The position numbers and the translations under genes were made by a program. From Salibacterium halotolerans (GTDB lineage: Bacteria > Bacillota > Bacilli > Bacillales > Marinococcaceae), in the NCBI RefSeq assembly GCF_900115625.1, contig NZ_FOXD01000021.1, positions 1-54,528 on the forward strand: DNA of 54,528 nucleotides. Reading direction: 5' to 3'. Numbering within the stretch: the stretch's first letter is position 1; each line of letters opens with the position of its first letter. The notes beneath the pieces are model-generated. The model was not told the origin of the DNA, searched no databases, and saw only the letters and a program-made list of their open reading frames with translations. Shown piece after piece: positions 20,193-29,800 of this stretch.

Positions 20193-20367
20193 TTCCTGCT
20201 GCGTGCAAAACAGGGTGTGACGCCGCTTCCTAAGAGTTGAAAAACAGAATGAGGTCAAATTAAAACAATTTCTTACAGCAAACAAACAAGAATAGTGAAG
20301 GACTATGAGAAGAATTCCGGATGGAGGGGGAGAAGAAGAGAACAGCTTGAGCAACTGTTTCATTATG
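20193..20367. other. spoIIE upstream region without gene
   Basis: Between the 0A boxes and the tRNA terminator I see no ORF with a ribosome site. It is A-rich on the plus strand and contains weak 0A-like matches (for example GAGGTCAAA near 20251). It probably serves only as upstream regulatory DNA for spoIIE. Confidence 0.4.
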
Positions 20368-20411
20368 AAAAAAAGCCTGCCTCCCGCGCTTTATGCTGCG
20401 GAAAACAGGCT
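20368..20411 (-). terminator. tRNA-Met terminator
   Basis: On the minus strand an AGCCTG/CAGGCT stem with an inner CCGC/GCGG stem is followed by seven T residues, just downstream of the tRNA CCA end. Confidence 0.85.
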
Positions 20412-20424
20412 GTGGTCTTATGTA

Positions 20425-20501
20425 TGGTAGCGGCGGAGGGGATCGAACCCCCGACCTCACGGGTATGAACCGTACGCTCTAGCCAGCTGAGCTACGCCGC
20501 C
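20425..20501 (-). tRNA. tRNA-Met (anticodon CAT, elongator)
   Basis: A 77-nt cloverleaf runs from GGCGGCGTAGCTCAG to the encoded CCA. The acceptor stem GGCGGCG pairs with CGCCGCT-side bases, the D-arm has AGCTGG, the anticodon loop is TTCATAC, and the T-arm is GGGGGTTCGATCCCC. It does not begin like an initiator (CGCGG), so it is the elongator. The discriminator base is A. B. subtilis has tRNA-Met followed by tRNA-Glu here; the Glu gene is absent. Confidence 0.97.
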
Positions 20502-20522
20502 TCGTGGCAGACAACAGAGATG

Positions 20523-20552
20523 ATTATATAATGGATGAGGGGACGGCGTCAA
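20523..20552 (-). promoter_or_regulatory. tRNA-Met promoter
   Basis: Minus-strand TTGACG (20547-20552), an 18-bp spacer and consensus TATAAT (20523-20528) lie about 22 nt before the tRNA 5' end. Confidence 0.8.
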
Positions 20553-20563
20553 CCTTCTATATG

Positions 20564-20593
20564 AAAAAAACTGCCGGAAGTGTGCACCGGCAG
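20564..20593 (-). terminator. yabR/divIC operon terminator
   Basis: Minus-strand CTGCCGG pairs with CCGGCAG across an 8-nt loop and is followed by seven T residues. A second, weaker stem (AACCC/GGGGTT) precedes it. Confidence 0.9.
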
Positions 20594-20664
20594 CTGACAG
20601 GAGAATCCAAACCCCTGATTACAAAAGGGTTCTTTCCTTATTTATCATTTCTCAGGCAGCAGGT

Positions 20665-21081
20665 TTATTTCCTGGAACCACCACCGCCGCGTTTAGAGTC
20701 TGTCTGTTTTCGCAGGGAAGAGAGGCGTTCTTCACTGTCTTTCATGAACTGGTTCATCTTTTCTTCGAAAGATAACGAACGCTGGCCTTTATTGCCGCCT
20801 CCGCCTTTTCCGCCTTTCCCGCCTTTGGGGCGGTCTTCTTTCGGACGGTCCACCGCTTTACGAATGGAAAGACTGATTTTACCATCGTCTTCCACCTTCA
20901 TCACTTTTACCGTCACTTCATCGCCGACGCTGACATAATCATTAATATTCTCGACATACTTGTCCGCTACTTCACTGATATGGACAAGTCCTGTTTTTCC
21001 TCCCGGCAGCTCAACAAATGCTCCAAAATTGGTGATTCCCGTGACCTTCCCCTGTACCTTGCTGCCCTGTTCAATTGACAT
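20665..21081 (-). CDS. yabR: S1-domain RNA-binding protein YabR
   Basis: Residues 4-75 form an S1 (OB-fold) domain: GSKVQGKVTGITNFGAFVELPGGKTGLVHISEVAD. A basic, glycine-rich linker (GGKGGKGGGG) and a helical tail follow. The 138-residue protein matches B. subtilis YabR, thought to act on RNA or ribosomes; no precise function is established. The ATG at 21081 has AGGAGGAG ten nt upstream; a longer ORF start is not supported. Confidence 0.93.
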   Translation of the reverse strand: MSIEQGSKVQGKVTGITNFGAFVELPGGKTGLVHISEVADKYVENINDYVSVGDEVTVKVMKVEDDGKISLSIRKAVDRPKEDRPKGGKGGKGGGGNKGQRSLSFEEKMNQFMKDSEERLSSLRKQTDSKRGGGGSRK

Positions 21082-21165
21082 GTAAAAAATGCTCCTCCTT
21101 ATTTTCGCGCTTGATCTTAACGTTGTTAAAATCACCATTATTATACCCGCCCGCTGAAAATAGTG

Positions 21166-21564
21166 TCAATCCGCGCTTTCCGCCGTTTTTTCCGGAACTT
21201 TATACAAAGTTTCCCCCGGCTTGGTTAAATAGTAATCCCTTCTGGCAATTTCGGCTATGTAGTCCAGATCGTTATAGTTTTTCACTTTCTGTTCCAGCTC
21301 TGCTTCTTCCGCCTTCAGGTTCTCCATTTTCTGCTCCAGCTGCGCCCGTTCCGTCTTTTTTGCCTCGAGCGTCGTCAGCTGTGATGTCAGCAGGACAGCA
21401 AACACAACAGCCATTGCCGCTCCGACAACCCCTAGAGCTGTCAGCCGGCGGACGAGACCGCGTCTATGTCTGCCGGTCTGTGCCTGCTGCCTTTTTTGTT
21501 TCTGTTCTTCCTGCCGGACGTAGGAACGGTTCATTTCGGTTACTTTTTTCTCTTTTGAAACCAA
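21166..21564 (-). CDS. divIC: Cell-division protein DivIC (FtsB-like)
   Basis: Septal bitopic protein that forms a complex with DivIB and FtsL. The 132 residues comprise a basic cytoplasmic N-terminus, one TM helix (about 42-61), an extracellular coiled coil (LEAKKTERAQLEQKMENLKAEEAELEQKV) and the conserved IAEIARRDYYLTKPGE motif. A TTG start at 21562-21564 is chosen because GGAGGG lies 7 nt upstream; an internal ATG ten codons later is the alternative. Confidence 0.94.
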   Translation of the reverse strand: MVSKEKKVTEMNRSYVRQEEQKQKRQQAQTGRHRRGLVRRLTALGVVGAAMAVVFAVLLTSQLTTLEAKKTERAQLEQKMENLKAEEAELEQKVKNYNDLDYIAEIARRDYYLTKPGETLYKVPEKTAESAD

Positions 21565-21591
21565 GCTCTATCCCTCCGGTCACAGTATTTG

Positions 21592-22167
21592 TCATTCATC
21601 TTTTCTGCGGTTCATCATGATGTCGGTCGTTTTTTTCAAAAAAGCAAGGACAGGAGCGGGCAGTACACGTTTTGCAGCAGGGCGGCCCACGTGGACCAAT
21701 CCCTTCAGCGGCAGGAGAAGAATACGGAGACAAAGGAACAGAAAATTTTTAATTATCGTTAATCCCATCATAACGGAGGCAGCGGCCAGTTGCAATATGA
21801 ACTTCAGCGGATGCAGCACGAGCACCGTTACCACAGCACGAAAGATACGGTACATTCCATATCCCATCCGGCAGAAAAACTCAAGGATCCGGAGAAAGGA
21901 CGCTCGTCCCAAGTACCGGTATACGAAAAATCCCACTGCAAGACCAGGAAAAATATAGAAACGAAGCTCGCCGCTGTTCATTTGAAAAAGGACATAAAAT
22001 ACAAGCAGAGCCTGCAGAAACCAAAACATCATATCACCGCCGGCTCTAATCCAGGAACTGCGTATGATACGGACAAACAGACGTTCATATACATCAAGAC
22101 AGACGCCTGCGCCCATTCCCATGACAAGCATTGCCGCCATCGTCTGAAACTGCACCGCCAGCGTCAC
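21592..22167 (-). CDS. yabQ: Spore cortex biosynthesis protein YabQ
   Basis: The 191-residue protein has about four N-terminal and mid membrane spans and a basic C-terminus. It matches YabQ, a mother-cell membrane protein needed for cortex formation. The GTG start overlaps the yabP stop by 4 nt (GTGA), showing translational coupling. Position between yabP and divIC is as in B. subtilis. Confidence 0.92.
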   Translation of the reverse strand: MTLAVQFQTMAAMLVMGMGAGVCLDVYERLFVRIIRSSWIRAGGDMMFWFLQALLVFYVLFQMNSGELRFYIFPGLAVGFFVYRYLGRASFLRILEFFCRMGYGMYRIFRAVVTVLVLHPLKFILQLAAASVMMGLTIIKNFLFLCLRILLLPLKGLVHVGRPAAKRVLPAPVLAFLKKTTDIMMNRRKDE

Positions 22168-22460
22168 TTAAATAACTTCCCCAGGAACCCTTTGGACTTC
22201 TCCCCGGCTGCATCTACATAGACGAGATCGTCCACTTTTCCCTCGATGGAAATAACGCCTTCATGAACATCCAGGTTCTTGATATGAAGCTGATTTCCCC
22301 TGATAGACAAAAAGCCCATCGACGTTTCCAGTAAAAATTCTTCGTTATCAAAGCTTTCGACTTCTTTTACACCGGTTATTTCCAGGCTTTCCCGGCTTTT
22401 CATGACTACTTCATGCGGCATTTGGGGCTGCCTGAATACTGGTTCTTCAGAAAAGGACAT
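22164..22460 (-). CDS. yabP: Sporulation protein YabP
   Basis: Small soluble YabP/YqfC-type protein of the spore cortex programme (SigE regulon in B. subtilis). The typical core is present: RESLEITGVKEVESFDNEEF, then TSMGFLSIRGNQLHIKNLD. The ATG at 22460 is used because GGGAG lies 8 nt upstream and gives 98 residues; an in-frame GTG six codons earlier has no site. Confidence 0.93.
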   Translation of the reverse strand: MSFSEEPVFRQPQMPHEVVMKSRESLEITGVKEVESFDNEEFLLETSMGFLSIRGNQLHIKNLDVHEGVISIEGKVDDLVYVDAAGEKSKGFLGKLFK

Positions 22461-22537
22461 AACAGATGCTCCCTTCACGGATATAGCTTGTATTTCATCT
22501 ATATGTCCTTTGAGTGGAAGTTAGTCCTGAATTTTTT

Positions 22538-22795
22538 TTACGAAAGCGGTTCTTCTTTCAGCAGCGTGTACATCGATTCGGCGGCTTCCTTTTTCGTCGA
22601 GTCCTGGATGTCATCCACGCGCACCGTGATCACTTTCGTGCCGAACTGAATAGTAATTTCGTCACCGGCTGCGACTTCCGTTCCTGCTTTCGCCTTATTG
22701 CCATTCACCGATATTCTACCCTGCGATGCTACTTCTTTGGCAAGGGTCCGTCTTTTCACCAGCCGGGACACTTTTAAAAACTTATCGATTCTCAT
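22538..22795 (-). CDS. rqcP: Ribosome quality-control factor RqcP (S4 domain, YabO)
   Basis: Works with RqcH to add alanine tails to stalled chains on 50S subunits. The 85 residues are an S4 RNA-binding domain: MRIDKFLKVSRLVKRRTLAK, then GRISVNGNKAKAG. It is adjacent to the Hsp15 family. The start at 22795 has GGGAG nine nt upstream, which removes 20 spurious N-terminal residues. It follows yabN by 4 nt. Confidence 0.94.
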   Translation of the reverse strand: MRIDKFLKVSRLVKRRTLAKEVASQGRISVNGNKAKAGTEVAAGDEITIQFGTKVITVRVDDIQDSTKKEAAESMYTLLKEEPLS

Positions 22796-22799
22796 GACG

Positions 22800-24296
22800 T
22801 CACTCTCCCTTGTTCTTTGTTTTGGCCTCTTCCCAGAAACCGTCCATCTCCTCAAGCGTGGCGTCTTCCGGGCAGCGGCCCTGCTGTTTCAGTGCTTCTT
22901 CCACATAGTCAAAGCGCTGTCTGAACTTGCGATTGGTCATATAAAGGGCTTCTTCCGGGTAAAGTTTGTAAAATCGGCCGAGGTTTACAATCACAAACAG
23001 GACATCGCCGTATTCTTTTTTCCTGGATTCTACAGAGCCGTGTTTCATTTCATACAGCCATTCCGCCAGTTCTTCCTGCAGTTTTTTCCACATCGGCGCA
23101 TCATCATCCCAGTCAAAGCCGGCTTTCCCTGCTTTTTTCTGCAGTTCATAGGCCTGCATCAGCGCCGGCATGGAACCTGGAATGTCGTCAAAGCGCTCGG
23201 CAGGTGGCTGATCTGCTTTTTCTTTCTCCTTCAATGCTTCCCAGCTGGCATTCACCTGTTCTTCGGTATCCGCGGTTTCCCCGCCAAACACATGGGGGTG
23301 GCGGCGGATCATCTTTTCCGTTAACGTCCCGATGACGTCATCGATCGTAAAGAATCCGTCTTCTTCGCCGATGCGGGCATGCAAAAGTACCTGCAGCAGC
23401 ACATCCCCCAGTTCCTCCTCCAGATGATCATCGTTTTGTTCATCGATGGCATCCAATACTTCGTAAGCTTCCTCAAGCATATATTTTTTCAGGGATTCGT
23501 GGGTTTGTTTTCTATCCCACGGGCAGCCGTCCGGCGCACGCAGCGCATCAATCACCCTGCGCAGCGTGGAAAAGTCCCGGTACATAAGCTGCTCCTTTGC
23601 CGGGGGAACGTAAAGAGCCGTCAGGTTATCCACTTCCACCATCCGGTCCAGTTCATACAGCGGCAGGCGCCGCAGCGTTTCTGAATCCATGCCGGCGGCG
23701 GTGACGAGGGTAACCCCGTAGTCATCCGGATACTTTTCCATCAACGTCAGCTTCACTTCCGAAGCAGTCAACTGATCATAAACCTGGCTGATGATAATAT
23801 GCTGGTTCATCCGGATATCATCCAGATTCAGCGCTGTTGCATCCAGCAGCTGAAACCCGTCATTAGGATCCACCTGCAGGGCGGTGAACATAGGATCCAG
23901 AAAACTCTGTCCGCCGCTTATCGTCACGTGGATACGTCCTGCTCTCTTTTCTTCCAGCAGCTGCTGCACCGTATCCTCCGCCGTCATCGGATGACCGGGA
24001 ACGGCGTAATAAATACGGCGGTACTGCCCGGCCGCCTCCAGCAGCTCACCAGTAATGGCAGCATACACCGCTTCAAACGTGTCGTGCTGTTCATACCTTT
24101 CATCAAAACTGTGAAACGAAATCCCTTCCAGTTTCAGTTCCTTGGCTGAAGGATGTTCTTCTGTCCGCAGGTACAGCCGCTCTGCTTTCGTCAGTGTCTT
24201 GTATGTGCCAAGCGCAAGTCCCGATAAGTCACCGGGTCCGAGTCCGATGATATGTATCACAGGGACATTGGTATAAGTATCTTGTTTTGTCGTCAC
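22800..24296 (-). CDS. yabN: YabN: tetrapyrrole-methylase-like plus MazG pyrophosphohydrolase
   Basis: Two-domain protein. The N-terminal 220 residues are a SAM-dependent methylase-like fold (IHIIGLGPGDLSGLALGTYK, YYAVPGHPM). The C-terminal half holds MazG-type NTP pyrophosphohydrolase repeats with LRAPDGCPWDRKQTHESL, EEELGDVLLQV and KEYGDVLFVIVNLGR. The MazG part probably cleans non-canonical NTPs; the methylase substrate is unknown. The GTG start at 24296 has AGGAG 7 nt upstream and overlaps the yabM stop (GTGTGA). The length of 498 is near B. subtilis YabN. Confidence 0.93.
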   Translation of the reverse strand: MTTKQDTYTNVPVIHIIGLGPGDLSGLALGTYKTLTKAERLYLRTEEHPSAKELKLEGISFHSFDERYEQHDTFEAVYAAITGELLEAAGQYRRIYYAVPGHPMTAEDTVQQLLEEKRAGRIHVTISGGQSFLDPMFTALQVDPNDGFQLLDATALNLDDIRMNQHIIISQVYDQLTASEVKLTLMEKYPDDYGVTLVTAAGMDSETLRRLPLYELDRMVEVDNLTALYVPPAKEQLMYRDFSTLRRVIDALRAPDGCPWDRKQTHESLKKYMLEEAYEVLDAIDEQNDDHLEEELGDVLLQVLLHARIGEEDGFFTIDDVIGTLTEKMIRRHPHVFGGETADTEEQVNASWEALKEKEKADQPPAERFDDIPGSMPALMQAYELQKKAGKAGFDWDDDAPMWKKLQEELAEWLYEMKHGSVESRKKEYGDVLFVIVNLGRFYKLYPEEALYMTNRKFRQRFDYVEEALKQQGRCPEDATLEEMDGFWEEAKTKNKGE

Positions 24297-25906
24297 ACTT
24301 TTTCTCCTTTCCGTTTCAAAAGGCTGTCCAAGTGATGAAAAACAGGGAGATGCATCCGTTCTTCTTTTGTGAACAAGTCCCATTTTTTCACCAGGACCGC
24401 CTGCAGTACAACCCCCGCCGCCGCGGAGGTTAGTGCCTGACATGCAGCATAAAGGCGGGAGTTTCCGTCATAAAGCTGGTCAAAACCGGCGTCTGTAATG
24501 ACGAGCATGGTCACCATGAGCGCAAGGGACGCAGCAAGCTTCCCTATCCACGCACGAGACGGCAGCCGGACTGCCTGATGGCGAAACACTTCGATGCTGC
24601 TGCATCCTGCCGTTACCGCCATACCAAGTACCGTGGCCGCCGCTGCTCCCCGGATGCCGAAAACCGGGACAAGCACCAGGTTACCGAATGTTTTCACAGC
24701 CGCCCCCAGACCGAGAAACAGCACGGGACGAAGGAAATGATAGTGGCCCTGCATGACCGCCGATGTGATCATAATGATTCCGCTGAACAGAAGGGCCGCC
24801 GCGAGAATACGGAGAGCTCCAGTCCCTGCCTGATTTTCAAACAGCATGATGTTGACCGGCTCTGCTATCATGATCAACCCCGCTGCCGCCGCACTCCCGC
24901 TAAACAGTGTAAGTCGCAGCGCGAATCCGGCATAGGACGCGGATTGATCTTCATTTCCAGTATTTTTTTCTTTCTGAATGAGCGGAACGACTGTCATCGC
25001 AAACGATGTGGCAAGCACAGTCCCGAACTGCAGCAGCGGCTGTCCCCGGTCAAACATGCCTTTCAGGGCTTTTGCCTGTTCGGAGCCTGCCGCCTTCTCC
25101 ATTAACAGACGCACGACAGTAAAAGCATCGACCCATTGATACAGCAGAAAAATCATCGCCCCTGATGCCGCAAGAAGTCCACGCAGCAGAAACGTCCGCC
25201 GGATATCTTTCATCCGCTGGATGACGTTGGAAACAAGGACACCCCGGCGATGGTCTCTTCGTCTCCAGACGACAAAAAGATATCCGGCGCACGCTGCCGC
25301 ACCAAGCACAGACGCGGCTGCGGCGGCTCTTCCGGCGGCATAAGGACCAAGTCCCCGGCATACAACCAGGGCCGTAAAGCCTATAATGGCGGCAGACCGT
25401 ATGACCTGCTCCACAAGGTGTGAAACAGCGGCGGGCTGCATCTGTCCAATCCCCTGATAATAACCGCGCACCATCGATATAAACGGAACGAATAGCAGCA
25501 CCAGACCTGCCAGGCGCAAAATATTCGTAAGATCCGGATCCCCCATCCAGGAAGCAATGAACGGCGATGTGAAGGCAAGCGCCCCGAAAAGGAACCCGTG
25601 AACGAGAAGGAGCAGCACAAACGCGGCACGGGCCGTCTCTTCGGCTTCTTTTGGTTTTTGATCGGCTCCCCGCTCCATCATCATACCGGAAAGAGCGACC
25701 GGAAAGCCATACATCGCTGTAATCATCGCCGTTCCAAGCAGTGGATAGACCTGCTGATAGACATACAGCCCCTGGTCTCCCGCCATGTTTTGATAAGGCA
25801 CCCGGTACAGAGCACTCAGTACTTTCCCGGTGAAGGCAGCCGCCGTCACATACATCGCGCCTTTCCACCATCTGCTATTGTTTCTGCCCGCACCGCTCAT
25901 AACCAT
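24293..25906 (-). CDS. yabM: MATE/MOP-superfamily lipid flippase-like protein YabM
   Basis: The 537 residues form about 14 membrane helices with the polysaccharide-biosynthesis (SpoVB/MurJ-like) signature: GKVLSALYRVPYQNMAGDQGLYVYQQVYP. B. subtilis YabM belongs to this family, which moves undecaprenyl- or lipid-linked sugars across the membrane; the exact substrate is unknown. It begins a tightly packed cluster yabM-yabN-rqcP-yabP-yabQ-divIC. Confidence 0.9.
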   Translation of the reverse strand: MVMSGAGRNNSRWWKGAMYVTAAAFTGKVLSALYRVPYQNMAGDQGLYVYQQVYPLLGTAMITAMYGFPVALSGMMMERGADQKPKEAEETARAAFVLLLLVHGFLFGALAFTSPFIASWMGDPDLTNILRLAGLVLLFVPFISMVRGYYQGIGQMQPAAVSHLVEQVIRSAAIIGFTALVVCRGLGPYAAGRAAAAASVLGAAACAGYLFVVWRRRDHRRGVLVSNVIQRMKDIRRTFLLRGLLAASGAMIFLLYQWVDAFTVVRLLMEKAAGSEQAKALKGMFDRGQPLLQFGTVLATSFAMTVVPLIQKEKNTGNEDQSASYAGFALRLTLFSGSAAAAGLIMIAEPVNIMLFENQAGTGALRILAAALLFSGIIMITSAVMQGHYHFLRPVLFLGLGAAVKTFGNLVLVPVFGIRGAAAATVLGMAVTAGCSSIEVFRHQAVRLPSRAWIGKLAASLALMVTMLVITDAGFDQLYDGNSRLYAACQALTSAAAGVVLQAVLVKKWDLFTKEERMHLPVFHHLDSLLKRKGEKV

Positions 25907-25974
25907 CTCTTCCTTCCTCTAATCCCCAAGTATACCATATGAAAAGCGCAAGCGCCCCAAACAGCGGACATTCA

Positions 25975-26030
25975 GCTGAGAGCGCCACATCCTGTGAGCC
26001 TCCGAGCGGTTGGGCACTGGAGCTGGATCT
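25975..26030. repeat. Dispersed intergenic repeat, copy A
   Basis: A segment beginning CTGAGAGCGCCACATCC and containing GGGCACTGGAGCTGG lies between yabM and the spoVT terminator. It aligns, with substitutions and a short gap, to another intergenic segment at 38435-38482. Neither has coding potential. Similar small GC-rich intergenic repeats occur in alkaliphilic Bacillaceae, from memory. Confidence 0.55.
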
Positions 26031-26072
26031 TAAAACCCCAACTTTTTCACTTGCCTGGCAGCTATGATAAAC

Positions 26073-26109
26073 AAAAAAAGGAACCCCGACTGTTACAGGT
26101 TCCTTCTTT
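26073..26109. terminator. spoVT terminator (probably bidirectional)
   Basis: AAGGAACC pairs with GGGTTCCTT-side bases; the stem has A- and T-runs on both sides. It lies about 40 nt after the spoVT stop on the minus strand. Confidence 0.88.
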
Positions 26110-26147
26110 TTCATGTTCATGTGAGACGATGGCTGGTCTTTTCTTTG

Positions 26148-26687
26148 TTACTGTTCCATCTGTCTGGCCAGAAATCCGGAGGCGGTCTCGAGGAGTTTGC
26201 CCGAGATAGCTTCATCCACCTTGTCGTCCTTGGCTATCATCACAACCGCTCCGATTGGATCGCCATTTGCAATAATCGGAGCGACCGCGTATCCTTTCAT
26301 CGCTTCTTCATGATCGCTGACCATATTATAATCGCCCTTCACAGATGTCACTTTCGTTTTTCGTTCCGAGATGGCATCTTCCACCACCCGGCCGATACTT
26401 TTATTGGCATAGTCTTTTTTAGCCCCGCCCGATACTGCTATATAGGTGTCACGGTCTGCGACAAGGATAGGGTGATGCAGGGTGTCATACAATGCTTCCG
26501 CGTACTCTTTGGCAAAATCCCCAAGCTCGGAGATCGGAGAATACTTCTTCAGAATCACTTCACCGTCCCGATCAACAAAAATTTCCAGAGGGTCCCCTTC
26601 CCGGATACGGAGGGTGCGGCGGATTTCCTTTGGAATGACCACCCTTCCTAAATCATCAATACGTCGTACAATACCAGTTGCTTTCAT
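26148..26687 (-). CDS. spoVT: Stage V sporulation regulator SpoVT
   Basis: Forespore DNA-binding regulator of SigG genes. Residues 1-50 are an AbrB/SpoVT swapped-hairpin domain (ATGIVRRIDDLGRVVIPKEIRRTLRI), almost identical to the B. subtilis protein. The rest is a GAF-like domain with IAVSGGAKKDY and APIIANGDPIGAVV. The ATG at 26687 matches the homologue; a GTG one codon earlier has slightly better spacing from GGGAGG. I could not identify a convincing SigG promoter upstream. Confidence 0.96.
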   Translation of the reverse strand: MKATGIVRRIDDLGRVVIPKEIRRTLRIREGDPLEIFVDRDGEVILKKYSPISELGDFAKEYAEALYDTLHHPILVADRDTYIAVSGGAKKDYANKSIGRVVEDAISERKTKVTSVKGDYNMVSDHEEAMKGYAVAPIIANGDPIGAVVMIAKDDKVDEAISGKLLETASGFLARQMEQ

Positions 26688-26893
26688 CACGTTGAGCTGC
26701 CTCCCTTTCTGCTGTTCGTTTTCCTAAGATGGATAAGAGACTAAAATAAAGGCTGTTTTTCGAATGCTCTACTCTGACAAACAAGAGACGAAAAAACTGT
26801 GTGCCTGATTCCTGTATTGTCTTTATTATCCACGAGCAGAAAAGAACTATTCATCCGTTTTCAAAAAAAGGCAGGCACTCTCCGCAACTCGGA

Positions 26894-29800
26894 TCAGGAG
26901 GAAGCCGTCTCTTCGACTTCTTTCTTCGTTTCCGGAAGTTTCATCATCAGCGCCTCCATAACGTCGAGGAACTGCCGGCTCGACATTTTACGTTGATGCA
27001 CCGCCAGCTTAATCCGCTGTTCTTCGGCGCCGATGCCCACTTCTCTTCCGAATTCATGCACGGCTTCAAAAAGAGCCGCACCATCTGTCGCCTGACTGGC
27101 CCGTTCAGAAAGCAGGATCGTCGTCTGATCCGCCTGCTGGGTGATAGACTGCACGCCGTTCTGTTTTGCCAGCAGTTTGATTTTTGACACCGCAAAAAGG
27201 TCCGCCGTTTCCTGGGGATATTCGCCGAAACGGTCGATCATTTCGTCCTGAAGATCCTGCAGGTCTTCAAGCGTTTCCAATCCCTTGAACCGTTTGTACA
27301 TCTCAATCTTCTGCTTGGAATCATCGATATAGGATGCCGGGATATAAGCATCCAGCCGCACGTCCATTTCCATTTCCGGTTCCGTTTCTTTCGGTGCTTC
27401 ACCTTTCTGCTCCTCAATGGCTTCTTTGAGCATCTCGGAATACAAATCAAAACCGACGGATTCAATAAATCCATGCTGCTCTGCGCCGAGCAGGTTCCCG
27501 GTTCCGCGGATGGACAGATCCCGCATCGCAATTTTAAAGCCGGACCCAAGCTCGGTGAATTCTTTGATCGCCTGCAGCCGTTTTTCCGAGATCTCAGTCA
27601 ATATCTTATCCCGCTGGTACGTGAAATACGCATAGGCGACACGGTTGGAACGCCCCACTCTCCCCCTGATTTGGTAAAGCTGGGACAATCCCATGTTATC
27701 AGCATTATAAATGATCAGCGTATTCACATTCGGGATGTCGACGCCGGTCTCAATGATGGTCGTCGTGACGAGCACGTCTTTGTTTCCTTCGAGAAAATCG
27801 ATCATGACCGACTCCAGTTCCTGCTCATTCATTCTGCCGTGGGCATAAGCTACTTCAGCATCCGGGACAAGCATCGAGACCTGATCGGCCATTCTGCTGA
27901 TGTCATCCACCCGGTTGTACAGAAGATACACCTGCCCGCCCCGGCTTATTTCCCGCTCCACTGCCTCTTTCACAAGCGACGGATTGTAGTCCATCACATA
28001 TGTCTGGACAGGGAAGCGGTTTTCAGGCGGCGTTTCAATGACAGAAAGATCGCGGACGCCGAGCATCGACATGTGCAGCGTACGTGGAATCGGTGTCGCT
28101 GTCAGCGTCAGTACATCGATGTTGGCCTTCAGCTGCTTGATTTTCTCTTTGTGTGTTACCCCGAAACGCTGCTCCTCATCCACAATCAGTAGGCCCAGGT
28201 CTTTAAACGTAATATCTTTGGACAATACCCGGTGCGTGCCGACAACAATATCCAGACCGCCTGTCTTCAGGCTCTTGATCGTATCAGACTGCTGCTTTTT
28301 CGTGCGGAACCGGCTCAGCATGCCGATGTTGATCGGGTAGTCGGCAAAACGTTCGGTCAATGTGTCAAAATGCTGCTGGGCGAGAATGGTAGTCGGAACG
28401 AGCATCGCCACCTGCTTTCCGTCCAGAATTGCCTTAAAGGCCGCGCGGATGGCGACTTCTGTTTTACCATAACCGACATCCCCGCAGAGAAGGCGGTCCA
28501 TCGGGCGCTCCCGTTCCATGTCTTCCTTGATCTCCTGGATCGCTTTCAGCTGATCATCTGTTTCCTGATAGGAAAACGTGGCCGCAAATTCCTGTTCCTC
28601 TTCTTCATGACTGCTGAATGCGTGACCTTTGGAAGCTTCTCTCGCCGAGTAGACTTTAATCAGGTCATCGGCAATGTCCTTCACGGAAGATTCCACTTTC
28701 CGCTTCACTTTTTTCCATTCCGATCCTCCAAGCGCGTGGACTTTCGGCTCTTTTTCCTCCGAAGCGACATATTTCTGGACGAGATCAATCTGTTCCACCG
28801 GAACATACAACTTGTCATTGCCGCGGTAGGAGATATTGAGATAATCCTGGTGCACTCCGTTGACTTCAAGTGTTTCTATACCGAGGTATTTTCCGATGCC
28901 ATGATTGACGTGGACGACCAAATCCCCTGTCTTCAGTTCGGAATAACTCTTGATCCGTTCTGCATTAGAGAGTTTCTGCTGCCGCTTGGGCCGGCTTACT
29001 TTTTTCGTGAATGTCTCTTCTTCGGTGATGACGGCCGTTTTTTCCATCGGCAGTTCAAAGCCGCTGTTCAACTGGGCCTTGATGATCGACGGACGCTGCG
29101 GTGTGAAAGGGCCTCCCGTATCCGCTTTATCCGCCTCCATGCCGTAGTCATAGAGAACATTCTGCAGTTTGTTCATCCGCTCTTCATCCGCCGCGGCGAA
29201 AACGACCGTGTACCCGTCTTTCTTCCAACGCTCCATTTCATTCTGCAGCACATGCATCTGGCCGTGGAACTGCTGCATCGCTTTACACTGAATGTTGGCT
29301 ACGTTTTGAGGGTGAATGGATGGAATGTTTCTGAGAAAAAGAGAAAAATAGACAATCGGATGGTCTTTTTCTTTAAACAGGTTCTCAAAGTCCTTTGACA
29401 GGGAAAGGTCTTTCGGTGCCTGTCCCTGCTCCAGCACGTCCGCCGACCACTGGGCTTCTTCCTTGTCCAGACTCTCCGCCATATCCTGAACCCTGCTGAT
29501 TTCGTCCATAAACAGAACCGTCTCGTCCGGAAAGTAAGACAGCAGCGTTGCCGGTTCTTCGTAAAAATACTGCATATATTTATAAATGCCCTGAAAGCGG
29601 CTCTGCTGCTCGAGCTGTTCTTTTTCATACCCGAGATAGGACCGCAGCTTCTCTTTCACTTCATCTTCCTGTACATGCTGCAGGGTTTCTGCAAGCGAGT
29701 GTTCCAGACGTTCTGCCGCTTTTTCAAACTGTTCTGCATATAAAATGGTCTCTTCGGCAGGACCAATTATAATTTCCTGGATATGGTCGAGCGAGCGTTG

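Noticed and set aside
26700-26893. SigG promoter for spoVT and a terminator for mfd
   Set aside because: No -35/-10 pair with proper spacing was found, and the only complementary segments (GTGCCTG/CAGGCAC) are too far apart for a terminator.
28232-29398. 388-codon open frame on the plus strand opposite mfd
   Set aside because: It lies wholly inside mfd, with no recognisable domain; composition is that of an antisense frame.
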